64,000 bases of DNA from NCBI RefSeq assembly GCF_900109465.1, contig NZ_FOAZ01000004.1:372001-436000 (forward strand), given 5' to 3'. Below, in pieces: positions 47,082 to 56,487 of this stretch. Positions within the stretch are counted from its first letter, which is position 1. The number at the start of each line of letters is the position of its first letter. Under the pieces are notes generated by a model. It saw only the letters and a program-made list of their open reading frames with translations. It ran no database searches and was not told the DNA's origin. The translations under genes and the position numbers were made by a program. This DNA is from Streptacidiphilus jiangxiensis (GTDB taxonomy: Bacteria > Actinomycetota > Actinomycetes > Streptomycetales > Streptomycetaceae).

Positions 47082-48769
47082 TGAGTCGCTCCGACAGCCG
47101 TCGCGACGGTCAGCGGCGCGCCGAAGTAGTCCGTCGCGCCCGGGTCGTCGCCGAAGAGCGCCCTCAGATCCAGCCCGGCCTTCAGCAACGCGGAGCCGAC
47201 GGGCAGTTCGGGCGCCGGGGTGCGCGTCGGGTCCCACGAGGCCGCACGCGTCCACCGCAGCCTGGCCGGGGCGATCGTCGCCGTTCCCTTGCCCTGCGCG
47301 ACCTCCTGGTGGCTCACCGCGCGCCAGGCGGTCAGCGTGCCGTAGTCCGAGGTTCCCCAGACGACCCGCCAGGCCGCCGCGGGTGTGTCGTACTCGTTGC
47401 CCTGGAGCAGAAGCTGCGCCGTCGTGTAGGCCTGGTGCGAGTCGACGACCGCGCCGCCGCGCGGCGAGAGCAGGTTGTCCCGCACCGTCGAGTTCGTGAT
47501 GTGCAGCCCGAACTTGAGCAGCGGCGCCTTGGAGTTCGCCTTCGTCTGGACCACGGTGTTGTGGTGGACGTCGATGGAGTCCAGCCAGCCGGACAGGTCG
47601 ACGGAGCCGTAGCCGGGGAACTTGCGCGAGTCGTCGCGGCTGACGTTGAAGCGGATGGTGTTGCGCGCCGACGGCTGGGCCTTGACCGCGGAGAAGTCCA
47701 TGAAACCCGGGCCGTCGTTGTCGAAGGACAGGTTGGCCTGGATGACGGAGTCGGTGGTGTTGCGGTCCAGGTCGAAGCCGCCGCCGTCGGCGCTGCCGCC
47801 GGTGTGGTTGTCGTGCGAGACGTTGTGCTGCATGACGACCTTGGTCGCGTCGTACGCCCAGATCCCGACCGGCCCGTTGGCGGCCACGCCGTGCGTCCCG
47901 TTCCCGAACGCGACGCAGCCCTGGACCAGCGCGCCGTCGGCGCTGCCGACGGCGATGCCGCTGCCGGAGTTGCTGGTCCTGTTGCGTGGGTTGCCGAGGT
48001 TCGCGTACGCCTGCACCCCGGTGACCCGGAGGTTCTGCACCGCGTAGCGAGGGGCGGCCGGGTCCAGCGGGCCGCCGTAACTGACCAGGCCGTTGTCGCG
48101 GTTGCCGTGCAGGGTGCTGTCACTGATCGCGACATCGCTGAAGCCGACGGCGCCGTTCGCGGCGCTCACCGCGATCCCGTCGCGGAAGCCGGAGACGTCC
48201 ACGCGGGCGACGGAGACGTGCGCCAGCCGGGCACCGGTGGTGAGGTCCGTGAACACGTCGATGCCCGCGTCCAGGCTCCTGCCGACGCCGGGTCCGGTCA
48301 GCACCAGGTCGCTGATCTCCACGCCCGCGGTGTCGAACACCGACAGCCCAGGTGTGTCCGTGCCGACGATCGTGGCGCGACCGCTCCCGTAGGAGCCGAC
48401 CTGCACGGGCTTCGCCGCCTGGCCGGCCTCCCCGGCCTTGAGCGTGAGATGGCCGGTGAACCGGTCCCCGCCGTGCAGCAGCAGCCGCTCACTGGGCTTG
48501 AAGACGTGCTGGTCGACGCGGGTCAGGGTGCGCCACGCGGTGCCGGGCGTGGTGCCGGACGCGTTGTCGTCGCCGGTGGCGCTGACGTAGAACGTCGGTA
48601 TCTGCGGGCCCTTGGCCCTGGTGCTGGCGTCGCCGTGGTTCTCGATCGCGAAGTTCACGCCGAGGACGGCGACCCCGGTGCCCAGCAGCAGCACCAGGGT
48701 GCGTCGGCGCGGATTGCCGCGGAACGGCCGGAACCAGGCGTGTCTACCCGATGGAAGGGAATCAGTCAC
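47069..48769 (-). CDS. Membrane-anchored or secreted right-handed parallel beta-helix protein
   Basis: This encodes 566 residues from GTG 48769 with AGGAGG 9 nt upstream. One hydrophobic segment (about residues 23-43) after a basic stretch could be a signal anchor. The body is a series of short strands with Asn/Gly turns, for example ISDSTLHGNRDNGLVSYGG, VQGCVAFGNGTHGVAANG and MQHNVSHDNHTGGSADGG, typical of pectate-lyase-like beta-helices. The start of the mature part, PTFYVSATGDDNASGTTPG, is the common opening of such polysaccharide-binding or lyase proteins. No catalytic triad can be assigned by eye. It converges with the operon and may process or bind its polysaccharide. Confidence 0.85.
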   Translation of the reverse strand: MTDSLPSGRHAWFRPFRGNPRRRTLVLLLGTGVAVLGVNFAIENHGDASTRAKGPQIPTFYVSATGDDNASGTTPGTAWRTLTRVDQHVFKPSERLLLHGGDRFTGHLTLKAGEAGQAAKPVQVGSYGSGRATIVGTDTPGLSVFDTAGVEISDLVLTGPGVGRSLDAGIDVFTDLTTGARLAHVSVARVDVSGFRDGIAVSAANGAVGFSDVAISDSTLHGNRDNGLVSYGGPLDPAAPRYAVQNLRVTGVQAYANLGNPRNRTSNSGSGIAVGSADGALVQGCVAFGNGTHGVAANGPVGIWAYDATKVVMQHNVSHDNHTGGSADGGGFDLDRNTTDSVIQANLSFDNDGPGFMDFSAVKAQPSARNTIRFNVSRDDSRKFPGYGSVDLSGWLDSIDVHHNTVVQTKANSKAPLLKFGLHITNSTVRDNLLSPRGGAVVDSHQAYTTAQLLLQGNEYDTPAAAWRVVWGTSDYGTLTAWRAVSHQEVAQGKGTATIAPARLRWTRAASWDPTRTPAPELPVGSALLKAGLDLRALFGDDPGATDYFGAPLTVATAVGATQPAP

Positions 48770-48845
48770 CGGGTCGAACCTCCTGCCGCACGCCGGGCGC
48801 GGGCAGTTTTTCAGGTGACCCCATGAGCAGTCAACGCAGGTCCGG

Positions 48846-49619
48846 CTACTCCCAGCGGAAGAAGCGCGCCGCCGCGGCGAGGCCGACGACGGCCCAGGCG
48901 GCGAGGATGCCGAGGTCGCCCCAGGGCATGGTCGCGCCCTGCTGGAGGACGGTGCGCAGACCGTCGGAGAGCGCGCTGATCGGCAGCGCCTCCAGGACCG
49001 GGCGGACCGCGCCGGGGAACTTCGACAGCGGCACGATCACGCCGCCGGCGAGCAGCAGCAGGATGAAGACCAGGTTGGCCGCGGCGAGGGTCGCCTCCGC
49101 CTTGAGCGTGCCGGCCATCAGCAGGCCGAGGCCGGAGAAGGCGGCGGTGCCGGCGACGATGAGCAGCGCCACTGCGAGCGGGTTGCCGTGCGGGTGCCAG
49201 CCCAGCGCGAAGGCGATCGCCGTCAGCAGCACGACCTGCAGCACCTCGGTCACCAGCACGCTGCCGGTCTTCGCGGTCATCAGGGCCCAGCGGGGCAGGG
49301 GGCTCGCCCCGAGGCGCTTGAGCACGCCGTAGCGGCGCTCGAAGCCCGTCGCGATGGCCTGGCCGGTGAACGCGGTGGACATGACGGCCAGCGCCAACAG
49401 GCCGGGCGCCAGGAAGTCGACGCGCTTGCCGGGACCGGTGGTGGACACGATGTCCACCGCGCTGAAGAGGAGCAGCAGGACGCTGGGGATGACGATCGTC
49501 AGCAGCAGCTGCTCGCCGTTGCGCAGCAGCAGCCTGGTCTCCAGCGCGGTCTGCGCGCGCAGCATGCGGCCGAGCGGGGCCGCGCCCGGGGCGGGGGTGT
49601 AGGTCGTCGTCGTGGTCAC
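48846..49619 (-). CDS. ABC-2 type transporter permease
   Basis: This encodes 257 residues from GTG 49619, which overlaps the stop of the ATPase gene by 4 nt. Six hydrophobic helices are present (LLLTIVIPSVLLLLFSAV is the first), with the conserved ATGFERRYGVLKRLGASPLP loop of ABC-2 permeases. It forms an exporter with the next gene. In several streptomycetes such a pair sits beside sufR, as here; the substrate is unknown. Confidence 0.9.
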   Translation of the reverse strand: MTTTTTYTPAPGAAPLGRMLRAQTALETRLLLRNGEQLLLTIVIPSVLLLLFSAVDIVSTTGPGKRVDFLAPGLLALAVMSTAFTGQAIATGFERRYGVLKRLGASPLPRWALMTAKTGSVLVTEVLQVVLLTAIAFALGWHPHGNPLAVALLIVAGTAAFSGLGLLMAGTLKAEATLAAANLVFILLLLAGGVIVPLSKFPGAVRPVLEALPISALSDGLRTVLQQGATMPWGDLGILAAWAVVGLAAAARFFRWE

Positions 49620-50545
49620 GAGCGCAGGTCCCGTCCGGTGAGTTCGAGGAAGACGTCTTCGAGGGTGCGGCGCTCGACCGAGAGCTTCTCCGGGAGCACA
49701 CCGGCCTGAGCGCACCAGCTGGTGACCGTGGCGAGCAGCTGCGGGTCGACCGGCCCCTCGACGAGGTAGCTGCCCGGCGTCAACTCCGCGGCGGAGGAGC
49801 CGTCCGGCAGGGCCTTGAGCAGCGCGCCGAGGTCCAGGCCGCTGCGGCCCTGGAAGCGCAGCGTGTTCGCGGCTCCGCCGCGGCACAGCTGCTCCGGGCT
49901 GCCCTGGGTGATGACCTTGCCGCGGTCCACGATGGCGACGTCGTCGGCGAGCTGCTCGGCCTCGTCCATGTGGTGCGTGGTGAGCACGATGCTCACGCCG
50001 TCGCGCTTCAGGTCCCGGACCAGGTCCCAGGTCGCACGCCGCGCCTGCGGGTCGAGCCCGGCGGTCGGCTCGTCGAGGAAGACCAGCTCCGGCCGCCCCA
50101 CGACGGCCATCGCGAGCGCGAGCCGCTGTTGCTGGCCCCCGGAGAGGCGGCGGTAGACGGTCCTGCCGCAGGAGCCGAGGCCGAGGCGCTCGGCCAGCTC
50201 GTCGACGTCGAGGGGGTTCGCGTGCAGCCGGGCGGTGTGCCGCAGCATCTCCATCGCGCGGGCGCCGGGGTAGACGCCACCCGATTGGAGCATCACGCCG
50301 ATGCGCGGCTTCAGCTCCGCGCCCTGGGTCACCGGATCGAACCCGAGGACCCGGACGGTGCCGGCGTCGGGGCGACGGTAGCCCTCGCAGGTCTCGATGG
50401 TGGTGGTCTTTCCCGCACCGTTCGGTCCCAGGACCGCGGTGAGCGATCCGCGCCGAACCGTGAGGTCCAGGCCGTCGACGGCGGTCTTGGCGCCGTACCG
50501 CTTGATGAGGCCCCGAATCTCGACGGCGGGGGCGTGGTCATGCAT
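49616..50545 (-). CDS. ABC transporter ATP-binding protein
   Basis: This encodes 309 residues from ATG 50545 (MHDHAPAVEIRGLIKRYG). It has Walker A GPNGAGKTTT, signature RLSGGQQQRLALA, Walker B LVFLDEPTAGLDP and switch His in LTTHHMDEAEQLAD. A C-terminal DUF4162-like domain follows. It energises the overlapping permease. The start is 125 bp from the divergent sufR start; the shared gap holds an iron-box-like sequence. Confidence 0.92.
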   Translation of the reverse strand: MHDHAPAVEIRGLIKRYGAKTAVDGLDLTVRRGSLTAVLGPNGAGKTTTIETCEGYRRPDAGTVRVLGFDPVTQGAELKPRIGVMLQSGGVYPGARAMEMLRHTARLHANPLDVDELAERLGLGSCGRTVYRRLSGGQQQRLALAMAVVGRPELVFLDEPTAGLDPQARRATWDLVRDLKRDGVSIVLTTHHMDEAEQLADDVAIVDRGKVITQGSPEQLCRGGAANTLRFQGRSGLDLGALLKALPDGSSAAELTPGSYLVEGPVDPQLLATVTSWCAQAGVLPEKLSVERRTLEDVFLELTGRDLRS

Positions 50546-50657
50546 GCGGTCGAGTCTACGAACCACCCCGCCGCAGGCCACAGATTAGGTAACCCTTAGT
50601 GATGGACCGCACTTTCCGCTGCGACCTGCGGCGCTTGTTCGTCCGGACGGAATTACG

Positions 50658-50671
50658 CAACAATGGTGTTG
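50658..50671. promoter_or_regulatory. Putative SufR operator CAAC-N6-GTTG overlapping the sufR start codon
   Basis: CAAC at 50658-50661 and GTTG at 50668-50671 are separated by exactly six bases. This is the inverted repeat known for cyanobacterial SufR. The last base is the G of the proposed GTG start, so binding would block initiation of the suf operon directly and allow autoregulation. Confidence 0.65.
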
Positions 50672-51453
50672 TGAAAAACGTGCGCGAGCAGGCTGAGGGA
50701 CGCGAGGCGGTCGACACGACCGCCCCCGCGGGCTCTTCGCGCGAGCGTGTGGCCAGGTCCATCCTCGACCACGGCCCCTCCAGCGCGGCCGACCTCGCCG
50801 TGCGCCTCGGCCTGACCCAGGCCGCCGTGCGTCGGCACCTCGACGCGCTGACCGCCGCCGGCTACGTCACCTCGCGGGAACAGAAGGTCTACGGCCACCG
50901 CGGCCGCGGCCGCCCCGCCCGGGTGTTCCTGCTGACCGACTCCGGCCGCAGCACCTTCTACCAGGCCTACGACCAGCTCGCCGCGGACGCGCTCGGCTTC
51001 CTCGTGGAGGCCGTCGGCGGCGGTGAGCAGGGCAAGGAGGCGCTCGTGGCCTTCGCCCGGGCGCGGCTCGCGCGCGACGGACAGCGGTACGCGCATCAGC
51101 TCGGCGACTGCTCGGACACCGAGGCCAAGGCGCAGGCCCTGGCGGGCGCGCTCAGCGCGGACGGTTACGCTGCCACGGTGCGCAGCGCCCCGCTCGGCGA
51201 GCAGCTCTGCCAGCACCACTGCCCGGTGGCGCACATCGCCGAGCAGTTCCCGCAGTTCTGCGAGGCCGAGACGGAACTCTTCTCGCAGCTGCTGGGCACC
51301 CACGTGCAACGGCTGGCCACGATCGCCCACGGCGACGGGGTCTGCACCACCTTCGTGCCGCGGGCGGCCCCGCCGCCGCAGCACGAGAGACACACACCAG
51401 AGACCACCAGCACGACCGATTCGACCGCCGCATCCGGGAGGAACCCCGCATGA
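50671..51453 (+). CDS. sufR: Fe-S cluster-sensing transcriptional repressor of the suf operon (SufR)
   Basis: This encodes 260 residues from GTG 50671. An earlier in-frame start at 50599 would place the operator inside the gene, and no Shine-Dalgarno precedes either, so a leaderless start is likely. The N-terminal DeoR/ArsR-like winged helix is [20 protein letters not shown] with a [12 protein letters not shown] wing. The C-terminal sensor has four Cys around residues 152-219, including [20 protein letters not shown], which match [4Fe-4S] ligands of SufR. A homologue in S. avermitilis is reported to repress the suf operon. The stop overlaps sufB. Confidence 0.9.
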   Translation: MKNVREQAEGREAVDTTAPAGSSRERVARSILDHGPSSAADLAVRLGLTQAAVRRHLDALTAAGYVTSREQKVYGHRGRGRPARVFLLTDSGRSTFYQAYDQLAADALGFLVEAVGGGEQGKEALVAFARARLARDGQRYAHQLGDCSDTEAKAQALAGALSADGYAATVRSAPLGEQLCQHHCPVAHIAEQFPQFCEAETELFSQLLGTHVQRLATIAHGDGVCTTFVPRAAPPPQHERHTPETTSTTDSTAASGRNPA

Positions 51454-52862
51454 CCACCACCGCTCACCCGGAGCTCGAGGGCCTCGGCAAGTACGAGTAC
51501 GGCTGGGCCGACTCCGACGCGGCCGGCGCGGCTGCCAAGCGCGGTCTGAACGAGGACGTCGTCCGGGACATCTCGGCGAAGAAGAACGAGCCCGAGTGGA
51601 TGCTGAAGCTCCGCCTCAAGGGCCTGAAGCTCTTCGGCAAGAAGCCCATGCCGACCTGGGGCTCGGACCTCTCCGGCATCGACTTCGACAACATCAAGTA
51701 CTTCGTGCGCTCCACGGAGAAGCAGGCGGAGTCCTGGGAGGACCTGCCCGAGGACATCAAGAACACCTACGACAAGCTCGGCATCCCGGAGGCGGAGAAG
51801 CAGCGCCTGGTCGCCGGTGTCGCCGCGCAGTACGAGTCGGAGGTCGTCTACCACCAGATCCGTGAGGACCTGGAGGAGCAGGGCGTCATCTTCCTCGACA
51901 CCGACACCGCGCTGAAGCAGCACCCGGAGCTCTTCCAGGAGTACTTCGGCACCGTCATCCCGGTCGGCGACAACAAGTTCGCCTCGCTGAACACGGCCGT
52001 GTGGTCCGGCGGATCGTTCATCTACGTGCCGAAGGGCGTGCACGTCGAGATCCCGCTGCAGGCCTACTTCCGGATCAACACCGAGAACATGGGCCAGTTC
52101 GAGCGGACGCTGATCATCGTCGACGAGGACGCCTACGTCCACTACGTCGAGGGCTGCACCGCCCCGATCTACTCCTCGGACTCGCTGCACAGCGCCGTCG
52201 TCGAGATCATCGTCAAGAAGGGCGGCCGCTGCCGCTACACGACGATCCAGAACTGGTCGAACAACGTCTACAACCTGGTCACCAAGCGCGCCGTGGCGTA
52301 CGAGGGCGCGACCATGGAGTGGATCGACGGCAACATCGGTTCCAAGGTCACCATGAAGTACCCGGCCGTGTACCTGATGGGCGAGCACGCCAAGGGCGAG
52401 ACGCTCTCCATCGCGTTCGCGGGCGAGGGCCAGCACCAGGACGCCGGCGCCAAGATGGTGCACATGGCGCCCAACACCTCCTCCAACATCGTCTCCAAGT
52501 CGGTGGCGCGAGGCGGCGGCCGCACCTCCTACCGCGGCCTGATCGAGATCGGCGAGGGCTCCAAGGGCGCCAAGTCCAACGTGCTCTGTGACGCCCTGCT
52601 GGTGGACACGATCTCCCGCTCCGACACCTACCCGTACGTCGACGTCCGCGAGGACGACGTCTCCATGGGTCACGAGGCGACGGTCTCCAAGGTCTCCGAG
52701 GACCAGCTCTTCTACCTGATGAGCCGCGGCCTGACGGAGTTCGAGGCGATGGCGATGATCGTCCGCGGCTTCGTGGAGCCGATCGCCAAGGAGCTGCCGA
52801 TGGAGTACGCGCTGGAGCTCAACCGGCTGATCGAGCTGCAGATGGAGGGGGCTGTCGGGTAA
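51450..52862 (+). CDS. sufB: Fe-S cluster scaffold protein SufB
   Basis: This encodes 470 residues from ATG 51450, overlapping sufR. With SufC and SufD it forms the SufBC2D scaffold that builds Fe-S clusters. Family segments include [54 protein letters not shown] with a conserved Cys, and the C-terminal [19 protein letters not shown]. No intein is present, unlike the SufB of some mycobacteria. Confidence 0.97.
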   Translation: MTTTAHPELEGLGKYEYGWADSDAAGAAAKRGLNEDVVRDISAKKNEPEWMLKLRLKGLKLFGKKPMPTWGSDLSGIDFDNIKYFVRSTEKQAESWEDLPEDIKNTYDKLGIPEAEKQRLVAGVAAQYESEVVYHQIREDLEEQGVIFLDTDTALKQHPELFQEYFGTVIPVGDNKFASLNTAVWSGGSFIYVPKGVHVEIPLQAYFRINTENMGQFERTLIIVDEDAYVHYVEGCTAPIYSSDSLHSAVVEIIVKKGGRCRYTTIQNWSNNVYNLVTKRAVAYEGATMEWIDGNIGSKVTMKYPAVYLMGEHAKGETLSIAFAGEGQHQDAGAKMVHMAPNTSSNIVSKSVARGGGRTSYRGLIEIGEGSKGAKSNVLCDALLVDTISRSDTYPYVDVREDDVSMGHEATVSKVSEDQLFYLMSRGLTEFEAMAMIVRGFVEPIAKELPMEYALELNRLIELQMEGAVG

Positions 52863-52921
52863 CAGCCTGGCGTCTCCGATCTGCCCTTAGTCCTTTCCAG
52901 AAAGCGAGTAGCACGACAGCC

Positions 52922-54121
52922 ATGGCTGACGTCACCACCACCCCCGGGGGAGCCACCACCTCCGGCTCGATCAAGGTCGCCGGTGTGCCCGGCGAGTTCT
53001 CCCAGCCGGCGGACGCCCGCAGCGAGGCCCTCGCCTCCTACGACGTCGCGGACTTCCCGGTCCCGCACGGCCGCGAGGAGAACTGGCGCTTCACGCCGCT
53101 GCACCGTCTCAAGGGCCTGCACGACGGCACCGCCGAGGCGACCTCCGGCGCGATCAAGGTCGACGTGACCGCCCCCGAGGGCGTCCTCGTCACCGCCGTC
53201 GAGCGCGACGACGCCCGGGTGGGCGCCGCCGGCAAGCCGGTCGACCGCGTCGCGGCGCAGGCGTTCTCCAGCTTCGGCAAGGCCGGTCTGGTCTCCGTCC
53301 CCAAGGACGCCCAGCTGACCGAGCCGATCCGGATCACCATTCACGGCCAGGGCGGCGTCGCCTACGGCCACCAGGTGATCGAGGTCGGCGCGTTCGCCGA
53401 GGCCGTGGTCGTGATCGAGCACACCGGTGACGCCGTGCTCGCCGCCAACGTCGAGTACCTGATCGGCGACGGCGCCAAGCTGACCGTCGTCTCGGTCCAG
53501 GACTGGGAGGACACCGCCGTCCACGCCGCCCAGCACACCGCGCTGGTCGGCCGCGACGCGAGCTTCAAGTCCGTGATCGTCACCCTCGGCGGCGACGTGG
53601 TGCGCCTGCACCCGCGCGTGATCTACGGCGGCACCGGCGGCGAGGCCGAGCTCTACGGCCTCTACTTCGCCGACGCCGGCCAGCACCTGGAGCACCGCCT
53701 CTTCGTCGACCACGACACGCCGCACTGCCGCTCCAACGTCGCCTACAAGGGCGCGCTGCAGGGTCAGGACGCGCACGCGGTCTGGATCGGCGACGTGCTG
53801 ATCCGCGCCGAGGCCGAGGGCACCGACACCTACGAGCTCAACCGCAACCTGCTGCTGACCGACGGTGCGCGGGTCGACTCGGTGCCGAACCTGGAGATCG
53901 AGACCGGCGAGATCGTCGGTGCCGGCCACGCCTCCGCCACCGGTCGCTTCGACGACGAGCAGCTCTTCTACCTGCAGTCGCGCGGCATCCCGGCCGACGA
54001 GGCGCGTCGCCTGGTGGTTCGCGGCTTCTTCGCCGAGCTGGTCCAGCAGATCGGCCTGCCGGAGCTCCAGGAGCGCCTGATCGAGAAGATCGACGCCGAG
54101 CTGGAGGCGTCCGTCGGATGA
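52922..54121 (+). CDS. sufD: Fe-S cluster scaffold protein SufD
   Basis: This encodes 399 residues from ATG 52922. It is a right-handed beta-helix paralogue of SufB. Conserved parts are GREENWRFTPLHRLKGLHDG, the DHDTPHCRSNVAYKGALQG segment with the His and Cys used in cluster formation, and the C-terminal SRGIPADEARRLVVRGFFAE. It is separated from sufB by 59 bp without a hairpin and overlaps the Rieske gene by 4 nt. Confidence 0.96.
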   Translation: MADVTTTPGGATTSGSIKVAGVPGEFSQPADARSEALASYDVADFPVPHGREENWRFTPLHRLKGLHDGTAEATSGAIKVDVTAPEGVLVTAVERDDARVGAAGKPVDRVAAQAFSSFGKAGLVSVPKDAQLTEPIRITIHGQGGVAYGHQVIEVGAFAEAVVVIEHTGDAVLAANVEYLIGDGAKLTVVSVQDWEDTAVHAAQHTALVGRDASFKSVIVTLGGDVVRLHPRVIYGGTGGEAELYGLYFADAGQHLEHRLFVDHDTPHCRSNVAYKGALQGQDAHAVWIGDVLIRAEAEGTDTYELNRNLLLTDGARVDSVPNLEIETGEIVGAGHASATGRFDDEQLFYLQSRGIPADEARRLVVRGFFAELVQQIGLPELQERLIEKIDAELEASVG

Positions 54122-54444
54122 GCAGTAACGGCTTTGTGCGCGTCGCCGCGCTGAGCGAGCTGGAGGAGGACACCCCGAAGCGGGTCGAGGTCGACGGCGT
54201 CGCCGTCTCGATCGTCGCCGCCGAGGGCGAGATCTTCGCCATCAACGACATCTGCTCGCACGCCAACGTGTCGCTGTCCGAGGGCGAGGTGGAGGACTGC
54301 ATGATCGAGTGCTGGCTCCACGGCTCGCGCTTCGACCTGCGCACCGGCAAGCCCTCGGGCCTCCCTGCCACGCGGCCCGTCCCTGTCTACCCCGTAAAGA
54401 TCGAAGGGGACGATGTGCTCGTCTCCGTCACCCAGGAGTCCTGA
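54118..54444 (+). CDS. Rieske-type [2Fe-2S] ferredoxin in the suf operon
   Basis: This encodes 108 residues; ATG 54118 overlaps the sufD stop (ATGA). The cluster ligands are C and H in ICSHANVSLSEG and in ECWLHGSRFDLRTG, the two-box Rieske pattern. It resembles ferredoxin subunits of ring-hydroxylating oxygenases but stands between sufD and sufC, an arrangement conserved in streptomycetes. It may donate electrons for cluster assembly or be an early client. Its exact role is not known. Confidence 0.92.
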   Translation: MSSNGFVRVAALSELEEDTPKRVEVDGVAVSIVAAEGEIFAINDICSHANVSLSEGEVEDCMIECWLHGSRFDLRTGKPSGLPATRPVPVYPVKIEGDDVLVSVTQES

Positions 54445-54448
54445 GTCC

Positions 54449-55213
54449 ATGGCAACGCTTGAAATCCGCGACCTGCACGTCTCCGTCGAAGCCGAGAACG
54501 GCCCGCGCGAGATCCTCAAGGGCGTCGACCTGGTCGTGAAGCAGGGCGAGACCCACGCGATCATGGGCCCGAACGGCTCCGGCAAGTCCACCCTGGCCTA
54601 CTCGCTGGCCGGCCACCCGAAGTACACCATCACCTCCGGCACGGTGCTGCTGGACGGCGAGGACGTGCTGGCCATGTCCGTGGACGAGCGCGCCCGCGCC
54701 GGCGTCTTCCTGGCCATGCAGTACCCGGTCGAGGTCCCCGGCGTCTCGGTCTCCAACTTCCTGCGCACCTCCGCCACCGCGATCCGCGGCGAGGCCCCCA
54801 AGCTCCGCACCTGGGTCAAGGAGGTCAAGGAGGCCATGGCCGACCTCCAGATGGACCCGGCGTTCGCCGAGCGCAACGTCAACGAGGGCTTCTCCGGCGG
54901 CGAGAAGAAGCGCCACGAGATCCTGCAGATGGAGCTCCTCAAGCCGAAGATCGCGATCCTCGACGAGACCGACTCCGGCCTCGACGTCGACGCGCTGCGC
55001 GTCGTCTCCGAGGGCGTGAACCGCGTCCGCGAGACCGGCGAGGTCGGCACCCTGCTGATCACCCACTACACGCGCATCCTGCGCTACATCAAGCCGGACT
55101 TCGTCCACGTCTTCGCCGGCGGCAAGATCGTCGCGTCCGGCGGCCCCGAGCTGGCCGACCAGCTGGAGGAGAACGGCTACGAGCAGTACGTGAAGGGCGG
55201 TGCAGCCGAGTGA
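54449..55213 (+). CDS. sufC: Fe-S cluster assembly ATPase SufC
   Basis: This encodes 254 residues from ATG 54449, 4 bp after the Rieske gene. It is a cytoplasmic ABC-type ATPase without permease. Motifs are Walker A GPNGSGKSTLAYSLAGHP, the SufC-specific FLAMQYPVEVPGVSV, signature GFSGGEKKRHEILQM and Walker B IAILDETDSGLDVDALR. It drives conformational change in SufBC2D. The stop overlaps sufS (GTGA). Confidence 0.97.
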   Translation: MATLEIRDLHVSVEAENGPREILKGVDLVVKQGETHAIMGPNGSGKSTLAYSLAGHPKYTITSGTVLLDGEDVLAMSVDERARAGVFLAMQYPVEVPGVSVSNFLRTSATAIRGEAPKLRTWVKEVKEAMADLQMDPAFAERNVNEGFSGGEKKRHEILQMELLKPKIAILDETDSGLDVDALRVVSEGVNRVRETGEVGTLLITHYTRILRYIKPDFVHVFAGGKIVASGGPELADQLEENGYEQYVKGGAAE

Positions 55214-56466
55214 TCCATACCTCTCGCACGCTGGACGTGGACGCGATCCGCAAGGACTTCCCGGTCCTGTCGCGGATCCTGCCCAACGGCAAGCCGCTGA
55301 TCTACCTGGACAACGCGGCCACCTCGCAGAAGCCCAAGCAGGTCCTCGACGCGCTGACGGCCTACTACGAGCTGCACAACGCGAACGTCCACCGCGGCGT
55401 GCACACGCTCGCGGAGGAGGCCACGGCGCTGTACGAGGGCGCGCGTGACGCCGTCGCGTCCTTCATCAACGCGCCGAGCCGCGACGAGGTCGTGTTCACC
55501 AAGAACGCGAGTGAGTCGCTGAACCTCGTCGCGAACATGCTCGGCTGGGCCGAGGAGCCGTACAAGGTCGACGCCGACTCCGAGATCGTCATCACGGAGA
55601 TGGAGCACCACTCCAACATCGTCCCGTGGCAGCTGCTGGCGCAGCGCACCGGCGCGAAGCTGAAGTGGTTCGGTCTGACCGACGACGGCCGGCTCGACCT
55701 GTCGCACATCGACGAGATCATCACCGAGAAGACCAAGGTCGTCTCGTTCGTCCTGGTCTCCAACATCCTGGGCACCGTCAACCCGGTCGAGGCGATCGTC
55801 CGCCGCGCCCAGGACGTGGGCGCGCTGGTCGTCATCGACGCCTCGCAGGCCGCCCCGCACGCGGTGTTGGACGTGCAGGCGCTGGAGGCCGACTTCGTCG
55901 CCTTCACCGGCCACAAGATGCTGGCCCCCACGGGCATCGGCGTCCTGTGGGGCCGTCAGGAGCTGCTCGAGGACCTTCCTCCGTTCCTGGGCGGTGGCGA
56001 GATGATCGAGACCGTCTCCATGCAGTCCTCGACCTACGCCCCCGCGCCGCACAAGTTCGAGGCGGGTACCCCGCCGATCGCGCAGGCGGTCGGTCTGGGC
56101 GCGGCCATCGAGTACCTGAACGGCGTCGGCATGGACGCGATCGCGGCCCACGAGCACGCGATCACCGAGTACGCGCTCGGCCGCCTCCAGGAGGTGCCGG
56201 ACCTGCGGATCATCGGCCCGACGACGGCCCAGGACCGTGGCGCGGCGATCTCCTTCACCCTGGGCGACATCCACCCGCACGACGTGGGCCAGGTGCTGGA
56301 CGAGCAGGGCATCGCCGTGCGCGTCGGCCACCACTGTGCGCGCCCGGTCTGCCTGCGCTACGGAATTCCGGCGACCACGCGGGCGTCGTTCTATCTGTAC
56401 TCCACCGAGGCGGAGGTGGACGCCCTGATCGACGGGCTGCACCACGTCCGCGCCTTCTTCGGCTGA
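55210..56466 (+). CDS. sufS: Cysteine desulfurase SufS (class II)
   Basis: This encodes 418 residues from GTG 55210. It takes sulfur from cysteine using pyridoxal phosphate. The PLP-binding Lys is in FTGHKMLAPTGIGVLWG, and the catalytic persulfide Cys is in VGHHCARPVCLRYG near the C-terminus. The N-terminal YLDNAATSQKPKQVLDAL and HRGVHTLAEEAT are typical of SufS. It overlaps sufC and lies 21 bp before sufU, its partner. Confidence 0.97.
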   Translation: MIHTSRTLDVDAIRKDFPVLSRILPNGKPLIYLDNAATSQKPKQVLDALTAYYELHNANVHRGVHTLAEEATALYEGARDAVASFINAPSRDEVVFTKNASESLNLVANMLGWAEEPYKVDADSEIVITEMEHHSNIVPWQLLAQRTGAKLKWFGLTDDGRLDLSHIDEIITEKTKVVSFVLVSNILGTVNPVEAIVRRAQDVGALVVIDASQAAPHAVLDVQALEADFVAFTGHKMLAPTGIGVLWGRQELLEDLPPFLGGGEMIETVSMQSSTYAPAPHKFEAGTPPIAQAVGLGAAIEYLNGVGMDAIAAHEHAITEYALGRLQEVPDLRIIGPTTAQDRGAAISFTLGDIHPHDVGQVLDEQGIAVRVGHHCARPVCLRYGIPATTRASFYLYSTEAEVDALIDGLHHVRAFFG

Positions 56467-56487
56467 GAAGAGAGGGACAGCGGCGCT

